DNA of 64,000 nt, from assembly GCF_000718165.1 (NCBI RefSeq), contig NZ_JOEY01000010.1:62001-126000 (forward strand), written 5' to 3'. The stretch's first letter is position 1; every line of letters begins with the position of its first letter. Below are positions 45,941 to 54,369 of this stretch, piece after piece. Source of the DNA: Streptomyces fulvoviolaceus (GTDB lineage Bacteria; Actinomycetota; Actinomycetes; Streptomycetales; Streptomycetaceae). Below the pieces are notes generated by a model. It saw nothing but the letters and a program-made list of their open reading frames with translations, did not search any database and had not been told where the DNA came from. A program made the position numbers and the translations under genes.

Positions 45941-46741
45941 ATGACCGGGCAGGGAACTCCCGACGGCACAGGTGCCAGGCGGTTGCCCGCCACCCACGGC
46001 AGCCTCGCCCGGGGCGCGTCCGCGCCGCTGCCGGGCACCGTCTTCGCGCTCGCGCTGACCGGCGGTATGACGCTCGGCCCCCGGGACGGACGCGAGGTCC
46101 TGTTCGGCCGCAACCGGCCCGAGGTGCACGTCTGCGTCGGCGAGGACGACCCGCAGGTCAGCCGCCACCAGGGCACGCTGACCCACCGGGACGGCAGCTG
46201 GTGGGTGAGCAACTCCGGGCGGCTGCCGATCCGGTGCGCAGCGGCCCGGTTGCTGTTCCGGGACGAGGAGCCGCTGCCGCTCGACACCGGCTACACCCCG
46301 CTGTTCCTCGGCGGTTCCCGTGGCCGCGAGCATCTGCTGGAGGTCTTCGTCACCGGCCCCGAGGGCGAGCGCCCGGTGGCGCGGCACGGGGACGTCACCC
46401 GCCCGCCCCGGGTGTGGGTGCTCACCGAGCAGGAGAAGCTCGCCCTCGTCGTGCTCGGCCGGCGGTATCTGCTGCACGAGCCGCGGCCGCAGCCGCTGAC
46501 CTGGAGGCAGACGGCCGCCGAACTGGCCGAGACGCAGCCGCGGGCCGGCTGGACGGAGAAGCGCGTCGAGCACCTGGTCAACGGCGTGCGCGCACGGCTG
46601 TCGCGCGACGGGGTGCCCTGGCTGACCCGAGAGGAACTCGGCGAACCGGTCGGCAACGCGCTCAACGACCACCTCATCCGCGCACTGCTGGCGTCGACCA
46701 CGCTCGTACCGCTGGACCTGGCGCTGATCGACGCGGCGTGA
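45941..46741 (+). CDS. FHA-domain protein
   Basis: 266 residues, ATG 45941 one base after the kinase stop, so co-transcribed. VLFGRNRPEVHVCVGEDDPQ, VSRHQGTLTHRDGSWWVSN and SGRLPI give the FHA phosphothreonine-binding signature (GR, SRxH, NS). The C-terminal half (EKLALVVLGRRYLLHEPRPQ, LTWRQTAAELAETQ, VEHLVNGVRARLSRDG) looks like a winged helix. It probably reads or mediates signals from the kinase, perhaps acting on DNA; that is inferred. Confidence 0.87.
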   Translation: MTGQGTPDGTGARRLPATHGSLARGASAPLPGTVFALALTGGMTLGPRDGREVLFGRNRPEVHVCVGEDDPQVSRHQGTLTHRDGSWWVSNSGRLPIRCAAARLLFRDEEPLPLDTGYTPLFLGGSRGREHLLEVFVTGPEGERPVARHGDVTRPPRVWVLTEQEKLALVVLGRRYLLHEPRPQPLTWRQTAAELAETQPRAGWTEKRVEHLVNGVRARLSRDGVPWLTREELGEPVGNALNDHLIRALLASTTLVPLDLALIDAA

Positions 46742-46825
46742 GGCCGGGAGGGGTCCCGGGACAGTCAAGGAAGGTGGGTGGCCAGGCGCGCAAGGGAACG
46801 CGCAGGGGGCAGAGGGGGAGAGCTC

Positions 46826-47233
46826 ATGGTCGTTCAGGTGTCCGAGGCGCGTATGCCGGGGAGCGTCAAGGGAGCACTGGTGGGGGTGTGGCTCCAGGGT
46901 GTGGCCAACTTCTTCGCCTCGTCCTACTACTTGACCCTGGTGACCGACCGTCTCGATCACAACCAGGACGTCCCGCACCTCGGCCTGGCCCGGTTCGCCT
47001 TGTACATGAGCCTTGTCGCGTCGGTCGTGCTCCTGGTCTCCGGCGTCTTCGCGCGGAAGCGGTTCGACTGGGTGCGGATCACCGTGCTCGTCGTCGAGTG
47101 CATGGCTCTGCCGTTCGCGCTGATCAACGTCTTCGTCGTGGGAGTGCCCGCCGCGGTCATCGGGTTGGTGCTCCCCGCCCTGATCGCGAAGACGATGCTG
47201 GGAGCCCCGGCGCGCGCGTGGTTCCACCGTTGA
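46826..47233 (+). CDS. Small integral membrane protein
   Basis: 135 residues from ATG 46826 with GAGGGGGAG upstream. Four hydrophobic stretches (GVWLQGVANFFASSYYLTLV, ALYMSLVASVVLLVSGVFA, ITVLVVECMALPFALINVFV, AAVIGLVLPALIAKTML) predict four spans. Function unknown. 84 bases after the FHA gene in the same direction, so possibly in the same transcript. Confidence 0.7.
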   Translation: MVVQVSEARMPGSVKGALVGVWLQGVANFFASSYYLTLVTDRLDHNQDVPHLGLARFALYMSLVASVVLLVSGVFARKRFDWVRITVLVVECMALPFALINVFVVGVPAAVIGLVLPALIAKTMLGAPARAWFHR

Positions 47234-47288
47234 GTCCGTACGCGTGCTTCGGCCGGGCGCCTGCGAGGCGCCCGGCCGCGGTGGTGGG

Positions 47289-47738
47289 TCAGCGTGCGAT
47301 GTCGAAGGTCGCCGCGCGGGACACGAACTTCGTGTCGCCGTCCTCGGCCGTCGCCAGCACCGAGATGTACCAGGTGCCCTTGGCCGCCTCGGCCGCCTCC
47401 GCCTTCGTGACCTTCAGCTTGTAGGTGCAGCGGGCCGTCTCGTCCGAGGTGCTCTCGCACGTGGCGCTCTCCACGTGCCGCATGTCCGCCTCGGTCGGTT
47501 CGAGCTTCGAACTCGCGGGCCAGGCGATGACCTTGAGACCGCGAACGCCGGAGTCGTCGCTCACGTCCGCCGTGAAGGTGAGGCTGCCGGCGCCGCTGTC
47601 GGACGGGGCGACGTAGCGGGCGGAGGCGTTCTCGACGGCCAGCTCCGTCGCGGCCGAGGCGATGGCGAAGCCACCGACGGCCACGGTGCCGAGGGCGAGG
47701 GTGCCGACGATCGAGGACACGAGAATGCGCTTGGACAT
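47289..47738 (-). CDS. Secreted DUF5707-type protein
   Basis: 149 residues. A Sec signal peptide (ILVSSIVGTLALGTVAVGG, cleavage near ASAAT) precedes SARYVAPSDSGAGSLTFTAD and a beta-sandwich-like domain with two Cys (SATCEST, ARCTYKL) likely bonded. I recognise the pattern as the Streptomyces DUF5707 family, function unknown. Transcribed alone. GTTCCCCCTGAGG-type text before the ATG contains its ribosome-binding site on the minus strand (GGGGGAAC). Confidence 0.75.
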   Translation of the reverse strand: MSKRILVSSIVGTLALGTVAVGGFAIASAATELAVENASARYVAPSDSGAGSLTFTADVSDDSGVRGLKVIAWPASSKLEPTEADMRHVESATCESTSDETARCTYKLKVTKAEAAEAAKGTWYISVLATAEDGDTKFVSRAATFDIAR

Positions 47739-48022
47739 GGGAGTTCCCCCTGAGGTGATGTGTGGAGAGTTTCGGAGAGTGGAAGCGGTGGTCGACCGGC
47801 TTCCTCGATGTGATCGAGCCTAGGGTCGGGGGCCCGGCCAAGTCCTCGGGCTGCGGGACGATTGCGCCGTCGAACCGCAGGTAGAGAGCCTCTAACCCAG
47901 GTAGGAGAACGGACTCCCCCTCCAGCGGGAGTCGGTCCGCCCACCCACGCCCATAGCCTTGATCCGGCGGCCGAAACGGAAGCCGGAACAGGAAGCCGAA
48001 CAGGGTCAACGGCCGGGAGGCG

Positions 48023-48340
48023 ATGGTGGACATGCTGCTGGTGATGGTGGCGCTGATCGGCGGACTCGTCGGCGGGGGCGCGATGTTCGCCCTGGTACGC
48101 CGCGATGTCGGCACCCGCCGGGCAGCGCTGGTCGCCGCCGTGACGTTCGCGGCCGTCGGGATCGGGTGGCTGCTCGCGCTGTACGGAGTGGTGCTGGGCC
48201 TGGGCGCCGCCATCGTGGCGTACGCCGTGACGCGCTCCCGGATCGGCGCCGACAAGGCGCTGCTGGCCGCGGGCGGCTCGTACTTCGCGGTCGTCTCCGG
48301 CTTCGCGGTCCTGCTCTACGCCAGCCTCGAGACGATGTGA
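48023..48340 (+). CDS. Small membrane protein upstream of the histidine kinase
   Basis: 105 residues from ATG 48023 with GGGAGGCG upstream. Three to four membrane spans (LLVMVALIGGLVGGGAMFAL, ALVAAVTFAAVGIGWLLALY, LGLGAAIVAYAV, GGSYFAVVSGFAVLLYA). Function unknown. 13 bases separate it from the kinase gene, so it may be part of the two-component operon. Confidence 0.7.
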   Translation: MVDMLLVMVALIGGLVGGGAMFALVRRDVGTRRAALVAAVTFAAVGIGWLLALYGVVLGLGAAIVAYAVTRSRIGADKALLAAGGSYFAVVSGFAVLLYASLETM

Positions 48341-48353
48341 CACCGCCATCCTC

Positions 48354-50750
48354 ATGAACCGAACCGACGACCGGCTCCTCCCGGTCCTGCTGATCTGCGC
48401 CCAGGCCGTGGTGTGGCCCGGGGCGGCACTCGTGCGCGGGTCCGTCCCGTCCGCGTCCGACCTTCTCGTGGCCGCCCTGGTCGCCGGACCGGTGACGGCC
48501 GCGCTCGCGCTGCGCCGTAGCCGCCCGGTGGCCGCCCTCGTCCTGGTCGCCGCCGCCTGCGCGCTGGGCGCGGGGCCGCTGCCCACCGGGGCGATGGCGG
48601 TGCTCGGGACCGCGGGCGTCGCGCTGGCCCTGTTCACCGTGGCGACCGAACGCGACACCTTCACCGCCGTGTTGTGCGCGGTGGCGCTCGCCGTATGGCA
48701 GCTGCTGCAGGGCATCACCCTGCACGGACTCAGCGACCGCGACGGCCTCGACCTCGTCCTGACCGCCCTGCTGTACGTCACCGCATGCGGCGCCGGTTTC
48801 GTCGTACGGCGGACCCGGCGCGCCCGGCAGGCGGCCGAACGCCTGCTGAAGCGGGCCGAGGTCGAGCGCCACCGGCTCCCGGCGGTCGAACGGCGCCGTA
48901 TGGAACGGGAGTTGCACGACGTCAGCGCCCACCACCTGACGGCGGTTGTCGTCACGGCGGGGGCGGCACTCGGGCTGCGCGAGCGTCGTCCCGAACTGGC
49001 CGAGGAGGCCCTGGAGTTCGCGGTCGAGACCGGTCGCGAGGTCACCCGGGCGCTCGGCGCGGTACGGGCCCCGGCGCCCTCGCGGGAGGAACTGCCCTCG
49101 CCGGAGGAGCGGTTGCTGGACCTGGTCGCCGGATTCCGCCGCCTCGACCAGCGTGTGGACTGCGAGATCGACCCCCTGCCGGACGGCCTCGTCGCGGACG
49201 CGGCGTTCGGCATCGTCCGGGAGGCGCTGACCAACGTCGCCCGGTACGCCCCCGGTGCGCGGACGACGGTGCTGTGCCGCTACGGCGACACCCGCACGGA
49301 CGTCGTGGTCACGAGCGCGGCCCCGCCGTCCGACTCGGTGGCCCACGGCGCGGACCTCGGCGGCGGACGCGGCCAGGGCTTCCTGCGCTCCCGGGCCCGG
49401 GAGGCGGGCGGCACCCTCCACACCGGCCCGACGGCGGAGGGCGGTTGGGAGGTACGGGCGGTGCTGCCGGGTCGTACCGCCGGGGCGGTGGAGAGGGCCG
49501 TACCGCGGACATATCGCCTGGCACAGGTGGTGGCCGCGGTGGGCCTCGTACTTCAGCCCTTGCTCCCGGCACTGGTCATCCGGACGGAGGACGCGTCGAG
49601 CGGGTCGCAGGTCTCCGCGGGCATGCTCTTCGGGCTGCTGGCGGCGGCCCAGGCGGTCGCGCTGCTGTGGATCCGCAGGGCGCCGCGTGCTGCGTACGGC
49701 GCCTTGCTGGGCCTGGCCCTGCTGTGGCCGGTGGCGATGACGGTGGGGGATTACACGGGCCCGGTGGTGCTGCCGCCGGCATTGAGCATGCTGGCCACGT
49801 GCACGGCGATGGCCGTGGCAGCGGCCTCTCAGGGGCGCGGGGCTGTATCGATTTGCGGCTCCGCCGCGATGGGGGTCCCCCCGCTCGAGCGAAGCCGAGA
49901 GTGGGGGAGCGACAAGCCCCCACCGGCCCGCAGTGACCCACGACCCCAATTCCCCCTGTCTTTTGTGTCGATCGCGGCCGCAGCCATACACACCACCGCC
50001 CTGACCATCGCCGTACTGGACCGGGGCACGACTTTCCCCATCTGGGCGGTCGTCGTGGTGTCGGCAGCCGGGGCGACCTTGGCCGTCGGCGCCGCCCACT
50101 GGGGCGGAGCCCTACGCGCCCGGCGCGACCGGGCAGCCCAGGGCACTCAGAACGCACGCCTCGCCACCTGGACCGAGGAAGCCGTCCGCGACGCCTGGGC
50201 CGAACGGCGCCGCATAGCCGCAGGGTTGGAGACAACCGTGCTGGCCCGCACCGCCGACATGGTCACGGAGGCCGAGGCGGGCCGCCTCGACGCGACCGCC
50301 GACCGCGCCCGCGAGGCCCTGGCCGCGATGCGCGCCCTGCTCGACGCGGTCCGGGACGGCGGGACGGGGCCCGAGCTGCGCCCGCAGCCCACCCTCCAGG
50401 CCCTCGACCTGCTCGCCCAGCAGAGCCGGGCCACCGGCCGCGACGTGGAGATACGGCTGACCGCCCGCGTACCCGAGCGGCTGCCCACCGCCGTGGACCT
50501 GGCCGCCTACCACGCCGCCGAGACGGTACTCGCGGCCGCCGGCGAGGAGCCCGCGGTGCTCGAACTCGACGCGCACGACGGTACGTTGACGCTCACGGCC
50601 ACCGGGGTGCCCCGCGCCGCCCACCCCGTCGTACGGGAAAGGCTGGCGACACGGGTCGCGGCACTCGGCGGCACGGTGACCACCGGTCCGTCGGACACGG
50701 TCGGCCTCCGGCTGCCACTCGCGCCGGTCGACGAGGAGAGGGAACGATGA
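48354..50750 (+). CDS. Two-headed NarL-type sensor histidine kinase
   Basis: 798 residues. The first half has about five membrane spans, then HisKA_3 with the phospho-His in RMERELHDVSAHHLTAVVV (about 182-200) and an ATPase domain (FGIVREALTNVARYAPGA, GGGRGQGFLRSRAREAGG). The second half repeats the plan: membrane spans (380-600), a degenerate dimerisation helix (AERRRIAAGLETTVLARTA, no His) and a degraded ATPase. Residues about 493-527 are encoded by an inserted dispersed repeat. The stop overlaps the response regulator ATG. The second head is probably regulatory. Confidence 0.88.
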   Translation: MNRTDDRLLPVLLICAQAVVWPGAALVRGSVPSASDLLVAALVAGPVTAALALRRSRPVAALVLVAAACALGAGPLPTGAMAVLGTAGVALALFTVATERDTFTAVLCAVALAVWQLLQGITLHGLSDRDGLDLVLTALLYVTACGAGFVVRRTRRARQAAERLLKRAEVERHRLPAVERRRMERELHDVSAHHLTAVVVTAGAALGLRERRPELAEEALEFAVETGREVTRALGAVRAPAPSREELPSPEERLLDLVAGFRRLDQRVDCEIDPLPDGLVADAAFGIVREALTNVARYAPGARTTVLCRYGDTRTDVVVTSAAPPSDSVAHGADLGGGRGQGFLRSRAREAGGTLHTGPTAEGGWEVRAVLPGRTAGAVERAVPRTYRLAQVVAAVGLVLQPLLPALVIRTEDASSGSQVSAGMLFGLLAAAQAVALLWIRRAPRAAYGALLGLALLWPVAMTVGDYTGPVVLPPALSMLATCTAMAVAAASQGRGAVSICGSAAMGVPPLERSREWGSDKPPPARSDPRPQFPLSFVSIAAAAIHTTALTIAVLDRGTTFPIWAVVVVSAAGATLAVGAAHWGGALRARRDRAAQGTQNARLATWTEEAVRDAWAERRRIAAGLETTVLARTADMVTEAEAGRLDATADRAREALAAMRALLDAVRDGGTGPELRPQPTLQALDLLAQQSRATGRDVEIRLTARVPERLPTAVDLAAYHAAETVLAAAGEEPAVLELDAHDGTLTLTATGVPRAAHPVVRERLATRVAALGGTVTTGPSDTVGLRLPLAPVDEERER
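49829..49933 (+). repeat. Dispersed repeat inserted in frame in the kinase gene
   Basis: AGGGGCGCGGGGCTGTATCG here is identical to the start of the repeat at 897. Its centre holds a second frequent Streptomyces repeat, CTCGAGCGAAGCCGAGAG within GGGGG-type flanks, before the shared end AGCCCCCACCGGCC. It adds about 35 codons (GRGAVSICGSAAMGVPPLER) without a stop, between two predicted membrane spans. Confidence 0.8.
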
Positions 50751-51430
50751 GTCTCAAGGTGCTGGTCGTCGACGACCAGGGCATCGTCCGGGCGGGGTTC
50801 GCCGCCGTGATCGACGCCGAGGAGGACATGACGGTCGTGGGAGAGGCCGCCGACGGCGCCGAAGCGGTGCGGCTCGCCGGGGAGTTGGCGCCCGACGTGG
50901 TCGTCATGGACGTACGGATGCCCGAGCTGGACGGCATCGCCGCCACCCGCATCATCACGGGACGGGAGAACGCGCCCCGGGTCCTCGTGCTGACCACCTT
51001 CGACCTCGACTCGTACGTCTTCGACGCGCTGCGCGCCGGCGCCTCCGGGTTCCTCCTCAAGGACGTCCACCCCTCCGAACTGCTGCAGGGCATCCGGGTG
51101 GTGGCGACCGGCGAGAGCGTGCTCGCCCCCTCCGCGACCCGCCGCCTCATCGGCCACTACGCGTCCGGGGCGGGCGCCGGATTCCGGTCCGGGAGCGGCC
51201 CGCGCGAGCTGGACAGTCTCACCGGGAGCCAACGGAACGTCCTCGGCCTGCTCGCGGCCGGGCTCAACAACGCGGAGATCGGCGAGGAACTCGGCATCAC
51301 CGTCGGCACCGTGAAGTCCCACGTGAACGCGCTGCTGCGCAAACTCGGCCTGCGCGACCGCGTCCAGGCGACGATCCTCGCCTACGACCTCGGCCTCGCC
51401 CACCCGAACCCGCCCGGCACCCACCTCTGA
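50747..51430 (+). CDS. NarL/LuxR-type response regulator
   Basis: 227 residues, ATGA overlap with the kinase. Receiver: VLVVDDQGIVRAGFAAVIDA, phospho-Asp in VVVMDVRMPELDG, Thr in VLVLTTFD, Lys in FLLKDVHPSEL. LuxR helix-turn-helix: LTGSQRNVLGLLAAGLNNAE, IGEELGITVGTVKSHVNALL. It is the cognate regulator of the kinase upstream. A 9-bp repeat array starts directly after the stop. Confidence 0.95.
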   Translation: MSLKVLVVDDQGIVRAGFAAVIDAEEDMTVVGEAADGAEAVRLAGELAPDVVVMDVRMPELDGIAATRIITGRENAPRVLVLTTFDLDSYVFDALRAGASGFLLKDVHPSELLQGIRVVATGESVLAPSATRRLIGHYASGAGAGFRSGSGPRELDSLTGSQRNVLGLLAAGLNNAEIGEELGITVGTVKSHVNALLRKLGLRDRVQATILAYDLGLAHPNPPGTHL

Positions 51431-51538
51431 CCGCCACGACCGCCACGACCGCCACGACCGCCACGACCGCCACGACCGCCACGACCGCCACGACCGCCAC
51501 GACCGCCACGACCGCTACGACCGCTACGACCGCTACGA
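51431..51538 (+). repeat. Perfect 9-bp tandem array, 12 units
   Basis: Nine copies of CCGCCACGA followed by three of CCGCTACGA run without interruption from the base after the response-regulator stop to just before the GAGGAG site of the next gene. The unit is a multiple of 3 and has no stop in several frames. Such arrays change length by slippage. Confidence 0.95.
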
Positions 51539-51555
51539 CCGAGGAGCCAACCCCC

Positions 51556-51855
51556 GTGCCCCACCGTCTGCGTCACGCCCTCACCGACGTCGTCGCCCTC
51601 GTCTACCTGGCCGTCTGTGCCGTCCTGCTGGTGTGGGCGCTCGTGGTGACGGCCACCGACAGCTCGGACGAGTCCATGGCGGGTGTGATCCCGCTTCTCG
51701 CCACCGCTCCGTTCAGCCTCGTCTTCCTCGCGCTGCCGGACGGCGCCGTGATGTTCGTCGTCGCCGTCGCCTTCGGGGCGCTGGTCAACGCCACGGTGAT
51801 CGGCTGGTGCTCCCGCGCCCTGCGCCGCGGGGGCGGCCGGGGTCCGGTGTCCTGA
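51556..51855 (+). CDS. Small membrane protein
   Basis: 99 residues from GTG 51556; GAGGAG lies 9 bases upstream, right after the repeat array. Spans: VVALVYLAVCAVLLVWALVV, AGVIPLLATAPFSLVFLAL and AVMFVVAVAFGALVNATVIG. It resembles a small Streptomyces membrane family I know from the S. coelicolor genome (SCO4225 type), function unknown; that link is from memory. Possibly co-transcribed with the two-component system, with the repeat array in between. Confidence 0.7.
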   Translation: MPHRLRHALTDVVALVYLAVCAVLLVWALVVTATDSSDESMAGVIPLLATAPFSLVFLALPDGAVMFVVAVAFGALVNATVIGWCSRALRRGGGRGPVS

Positions 51856-51873
51856 ACCCCGGCCGCCGCCCGG

Positions 51874-52287
51874 TCAGCCCTGCGCCTGGCTGATGTTGAC
51901 CATCCACGGGACGCCGAAGCGGTCGGTACACATGCCGAACACGTCGCCCCACATCTGCTTCTCGAGCGGCACGGCCACCGTGCCGCCGGCCGACAGCTTC
52001 TCCCAGTAGCCGCGCAGCTCGGCGTCGTCGTCGCCGCTCAGGCTCACGGAGAAGTTGTCGCCCGGGTTGCGCGGCATCCCGGGCGGGTTGTCGGCGCCCA
52101 TCAGGGTGAAGCCGCTCGGGGTCTCCAGCAGGCCGTGCATGATCTTGTCGGCCTCGGGGGCGTCCCCCTGGCCGAAGGCGCCGTAGGTGTTGAGGTCCAG
52201 CGTGCCGCCGAAGACCTCCTTGTAGAACTCCATCGCCTGGCGGGCGTCGCCGCCGAAGCTGATGTAGGGATTGAGTCGCGATGCCAT
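51874..52287 (-). CDS. VOC-fold protein (PhnB/glyoxalase-like)
   Basis: 137 residues. LNPYISFGGDARQAMEFYKE, FGGTLDLNTYGAFGQ and YWEKLSAGGTVAVPLEKQMW, with GDVFGMCTDRFGVPWMVNI, define the PhnB-like branch of the vicinal oxygen chelate superfamily. The usual metal-ligand His/Glu are mostly not conserved in this branch, so catalysis is doubtful and the name demethylase often seen is not warranted. Transcribed alone, minus strand. Confidence 0.85.
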   Translation of the reverse strand: MASRLNPYISFGGDARQAMEFYKEVFGGTLDLNTYGAFGQGDAPEADKIMHGLLETPSGFTLMGADNPPGMPRNPGDNFSVSLSGDDDAELRGYWEKLSAGGTVAVPLEKQMWGDVFGMCTDRFGVPWMVNISQAQG

Positions 52288-52299
52288 GAAATCCTCCCT

Positions 52300-52683
52300 T
52301 AGTGGTGCAAAGGTGAGCTCTGCGGAGGTTAACGCTCCGCGAGAGTGTGGGCGACCGTACGACCGACGGCCGTGCACGAAGTCATCGGCGGCGGATGGTG
52401 TGCTGCGTCACAGGTGAGGGCCTGGCCGGGCTGGGGTCAGCCGGCGGTCGTGGTCGGGTTCGACCCACATGTTGACGGCCGTCCCCCAGCCGGGTGGCTC
52501 CCTCGCGGGAGAAGGCCATGGCGTCCTCGGTGACGTCCTCGGAGATCGCGCCGCCCATCGACGGCCTGCGTTCCCCGGCCCGGAGACGCTGCCGCCCCCT
52601 CCGGCCGCCGTCCGTCGCGACCTCGACCAGTTCTTCCGGACGCGGTTCGGTCTCTGAACCTGTTGTCCCAGGTCAGTTCGGCT
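52300..52683. other. Gap with gene remnants only
   Basis: No intact gene. On the minus strand AISEDVTEDAMAFSREGATR, in one frame, followed by VNMWVEPDHDRRLTP in another, looks like a decayed coding piece near 52570-52430. It joins the broken genes that follow. Confidence 0.4.
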
Positions 52684-53375
52684 TCAGGGCGATCGCGTGG
52701 CCGCCGGGGCCATGGGGCCCGCCGCGCGCAGCTGCCGGGCCAGGCGGGCCGGGTCCGCGTCGGCACGTCCCGCCAGTTCGCGGGCGAGCGCGGCGTGCCG
52801 CAGCTGCCGGGAGGACGGGGTCTGGGTGCTCAGCACCACGTCGCGGGGCAGCTCGGGCAGCCGGTAGCGGCCAGTGCCGGCCCCGCCGGTGTCCGCGTCC
52901 CAGACCAGGATCCGGGCGGTGACGGCGGCGTCGATCAGCGGCAGCAGCTCGTCCGGTGCCAGGCCCTGGACGTCGGCGAGCAGACCGACGTCCAGCCGGT
53001 CACCGTCGGCGGCGGCGTAGGTGAGCATGGTGCGGGCCGGGTCGGGCAGTCCGAGAAGCCGCGCGTGGAGGATGTTGCGTACGGCGGCCGGTACCTGCGC
53101 CCGCGGGCCGGTGCGCTCTCCGGCCGGGAGCTTGATCAGCTCGGTCAGGGTAACGGGTTCCCTTCCGTGCGCCGGTGCAGCGCCGCCGCCTCCTCGGGCA
53201 GGACGTCCTCGCCGTGCGCCGCGAGCAGTGCGGCCACGTCGGCGGAGGTCAGCGGCTGCAGGGTCAGCCAGGTCGCGCCGATCAGGGCGAGGTCGGTCGT
53301 CAGCAACCGGCCGGGCCGCCGAAGCAGTTCGGCCAGCTGCGAGCCGAGGACCCTCGCGCGCCAGGGGGCGTTCAC
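52684..53375 (-). pseudogene. Chimera: permease start fused to a LuxR/AfsR-like regulator fragment, frameshifted
   Basis: GTG 53375 overlaps the ABC ATPase stop and begins like an ABC permease ([19 protein letters not shown]). After about 40 residues it turns into the interior of a large ATP-binding regulator: [35 protein letters not shown] frameshift near 53155 follows, then [40 protein letters not shown] and [20 protein letters not shown] to a stop at 52684. No complete protein is possible. Confidence 0.65.
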
Positions 53376-54095
53376 CTCGCCCTCCCGACGGTTCCCACGA
53401 CCTGAGCGGCATTGACGTCATCGACGTCGTCGACGATGTGTCCGTCAGCGAGGGCGAGCACGCGGTCGGAGTGGGCGGCGGCCTGCGGGTCGTGCGTCTG
53501 CTCGGCATCAGTGACCGCCTGTCCCACCGGCCCGCCGAACTTTCCGGCGGCCAGCAGCAGCGCGTGGCGCTGGCCCGCGCCCTGCTGGCCCGCCCCGTCG
53601 TGCTCTTCGCCGACGAGCCCACCGGCAACCTGGACTCGCACTCCACCATGACCACGGTCTGGCCGAGGTCGCGCACGGAGCGGCGCAGGAGGTCGAGGAC
53701 CTCCGCGCCCGGCCGGAGAGGGTGACGGGCAGCACGATGTTCTCCAGAGCCGTCAACTGGGGCAGTAGATTGAACGACTGGAAGACGAAGCCGACCTTGT
53801 CCCGCCGTACGCGGGTCAGCTCCCGGTCGGAGAGACCGGTCAACTCCGTGTCGCCCAGGACCACTTGGCCCGAGGTGGCCGAGTCGAGACCGGCCAGGCA
53901 GTGCATCAGCGTCGACTTGCCCGAGCCCGACGGGCCCGTGATCGCCGTGAACCGCGCCCGGGCGAAACCGACCGTGACTCCGTCCAGGGCCCGGACCTCT
54001 GCCTGCCCCTGCCGGTAGACCTTGACCAGATCCACGGCTGCCGCGATGTGCTCACCGCTGGCCGCGTACCTGTCCGGTGCTTGAGTCGTGTTCAT
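53372..54095 (-). pseudogene. ABC transporter ATP-binding gene, internally scrambled by inversion
   Basis: From ATG 54095 the minus strand gives a good MacB/LolD-type ATPase start: [20 protein letters not shown] (Walker A), [12 protein letters not shown] (Q-loop), [14 protein letters not shown] (to 53709). The next piece, [20 protein letters not shown], belongs after Walker B. Then, on the opposite strand (about 53501-53645), come [20 protein letters not shown] and [14 protein letters not shown], the signature and Walker B. The minus strand resumes with [20 protein letters not shown] to the stop at 53372. One segment is thus inverted and displaced, and the gene is dead. Confidence 0.8.
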
Positions 54096-54123
54096 GAGCT
54101 GAATTCCCCCTTGTCGCGGCGTG

Positions 54124-54325
54124 TCAGGACGCGATCGGAGGGAATTCGAGGGTGATCTTCGCATTCGAGCAGTGGGTGTTGGCCTCGTCCGCCAGTTCCT
54201 GCAGCTTCTCCTTCTGCGGGGGCGTGCCCTCCGCCGTCGCCTGCAGGGCCGCCCACCCGCTGTAGATCGATCTTTGATCTTGGCCAGCGTTCCGGCGTTT
54301 ACGGCGGGGGTGAAGGCCATCTCGG
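54124..54325 (-). pseudogene. 3' remnant of a small (perhaps secreted) protein gene
   Basis: Minus-strand text MAFTPAVNAGTLAKIKD, then after a frameshift IYSGWAALQATAEGTPPQKE and LQELADEANTHCSNAKITLE ending FPPIAS and a TGA near 54124. Coding-like but without start or complete frame. It borders the IS605-type element, whose insertion may have removed its 5' part. Confidence 0.45.
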
Positions 54326-54369
54326 GACTGCTCTGACCCGCACGGGAGTACGCGTCGCCACTGTTCGTC

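Noticed and set aside
51431..51538. 9-bp array considered as a CRISPR or origin iterons
   Set aside because: Units are directly adjacent with no spacers and no replication gene nearby.
51297..51576. Minus-strand frames encoding runs of Val-Ala-Val or Gly-Arg-Gly rep-like proteins
   Set aside because: They are artefacts of the 9-bp tandem array read in antisense, with no start signal or family.
52437..52480. GGGTTCGACCC looked like a tRNA T-loop
   Set aside because: No acceptor stem, anticodon arm or CCA context could be built around it.
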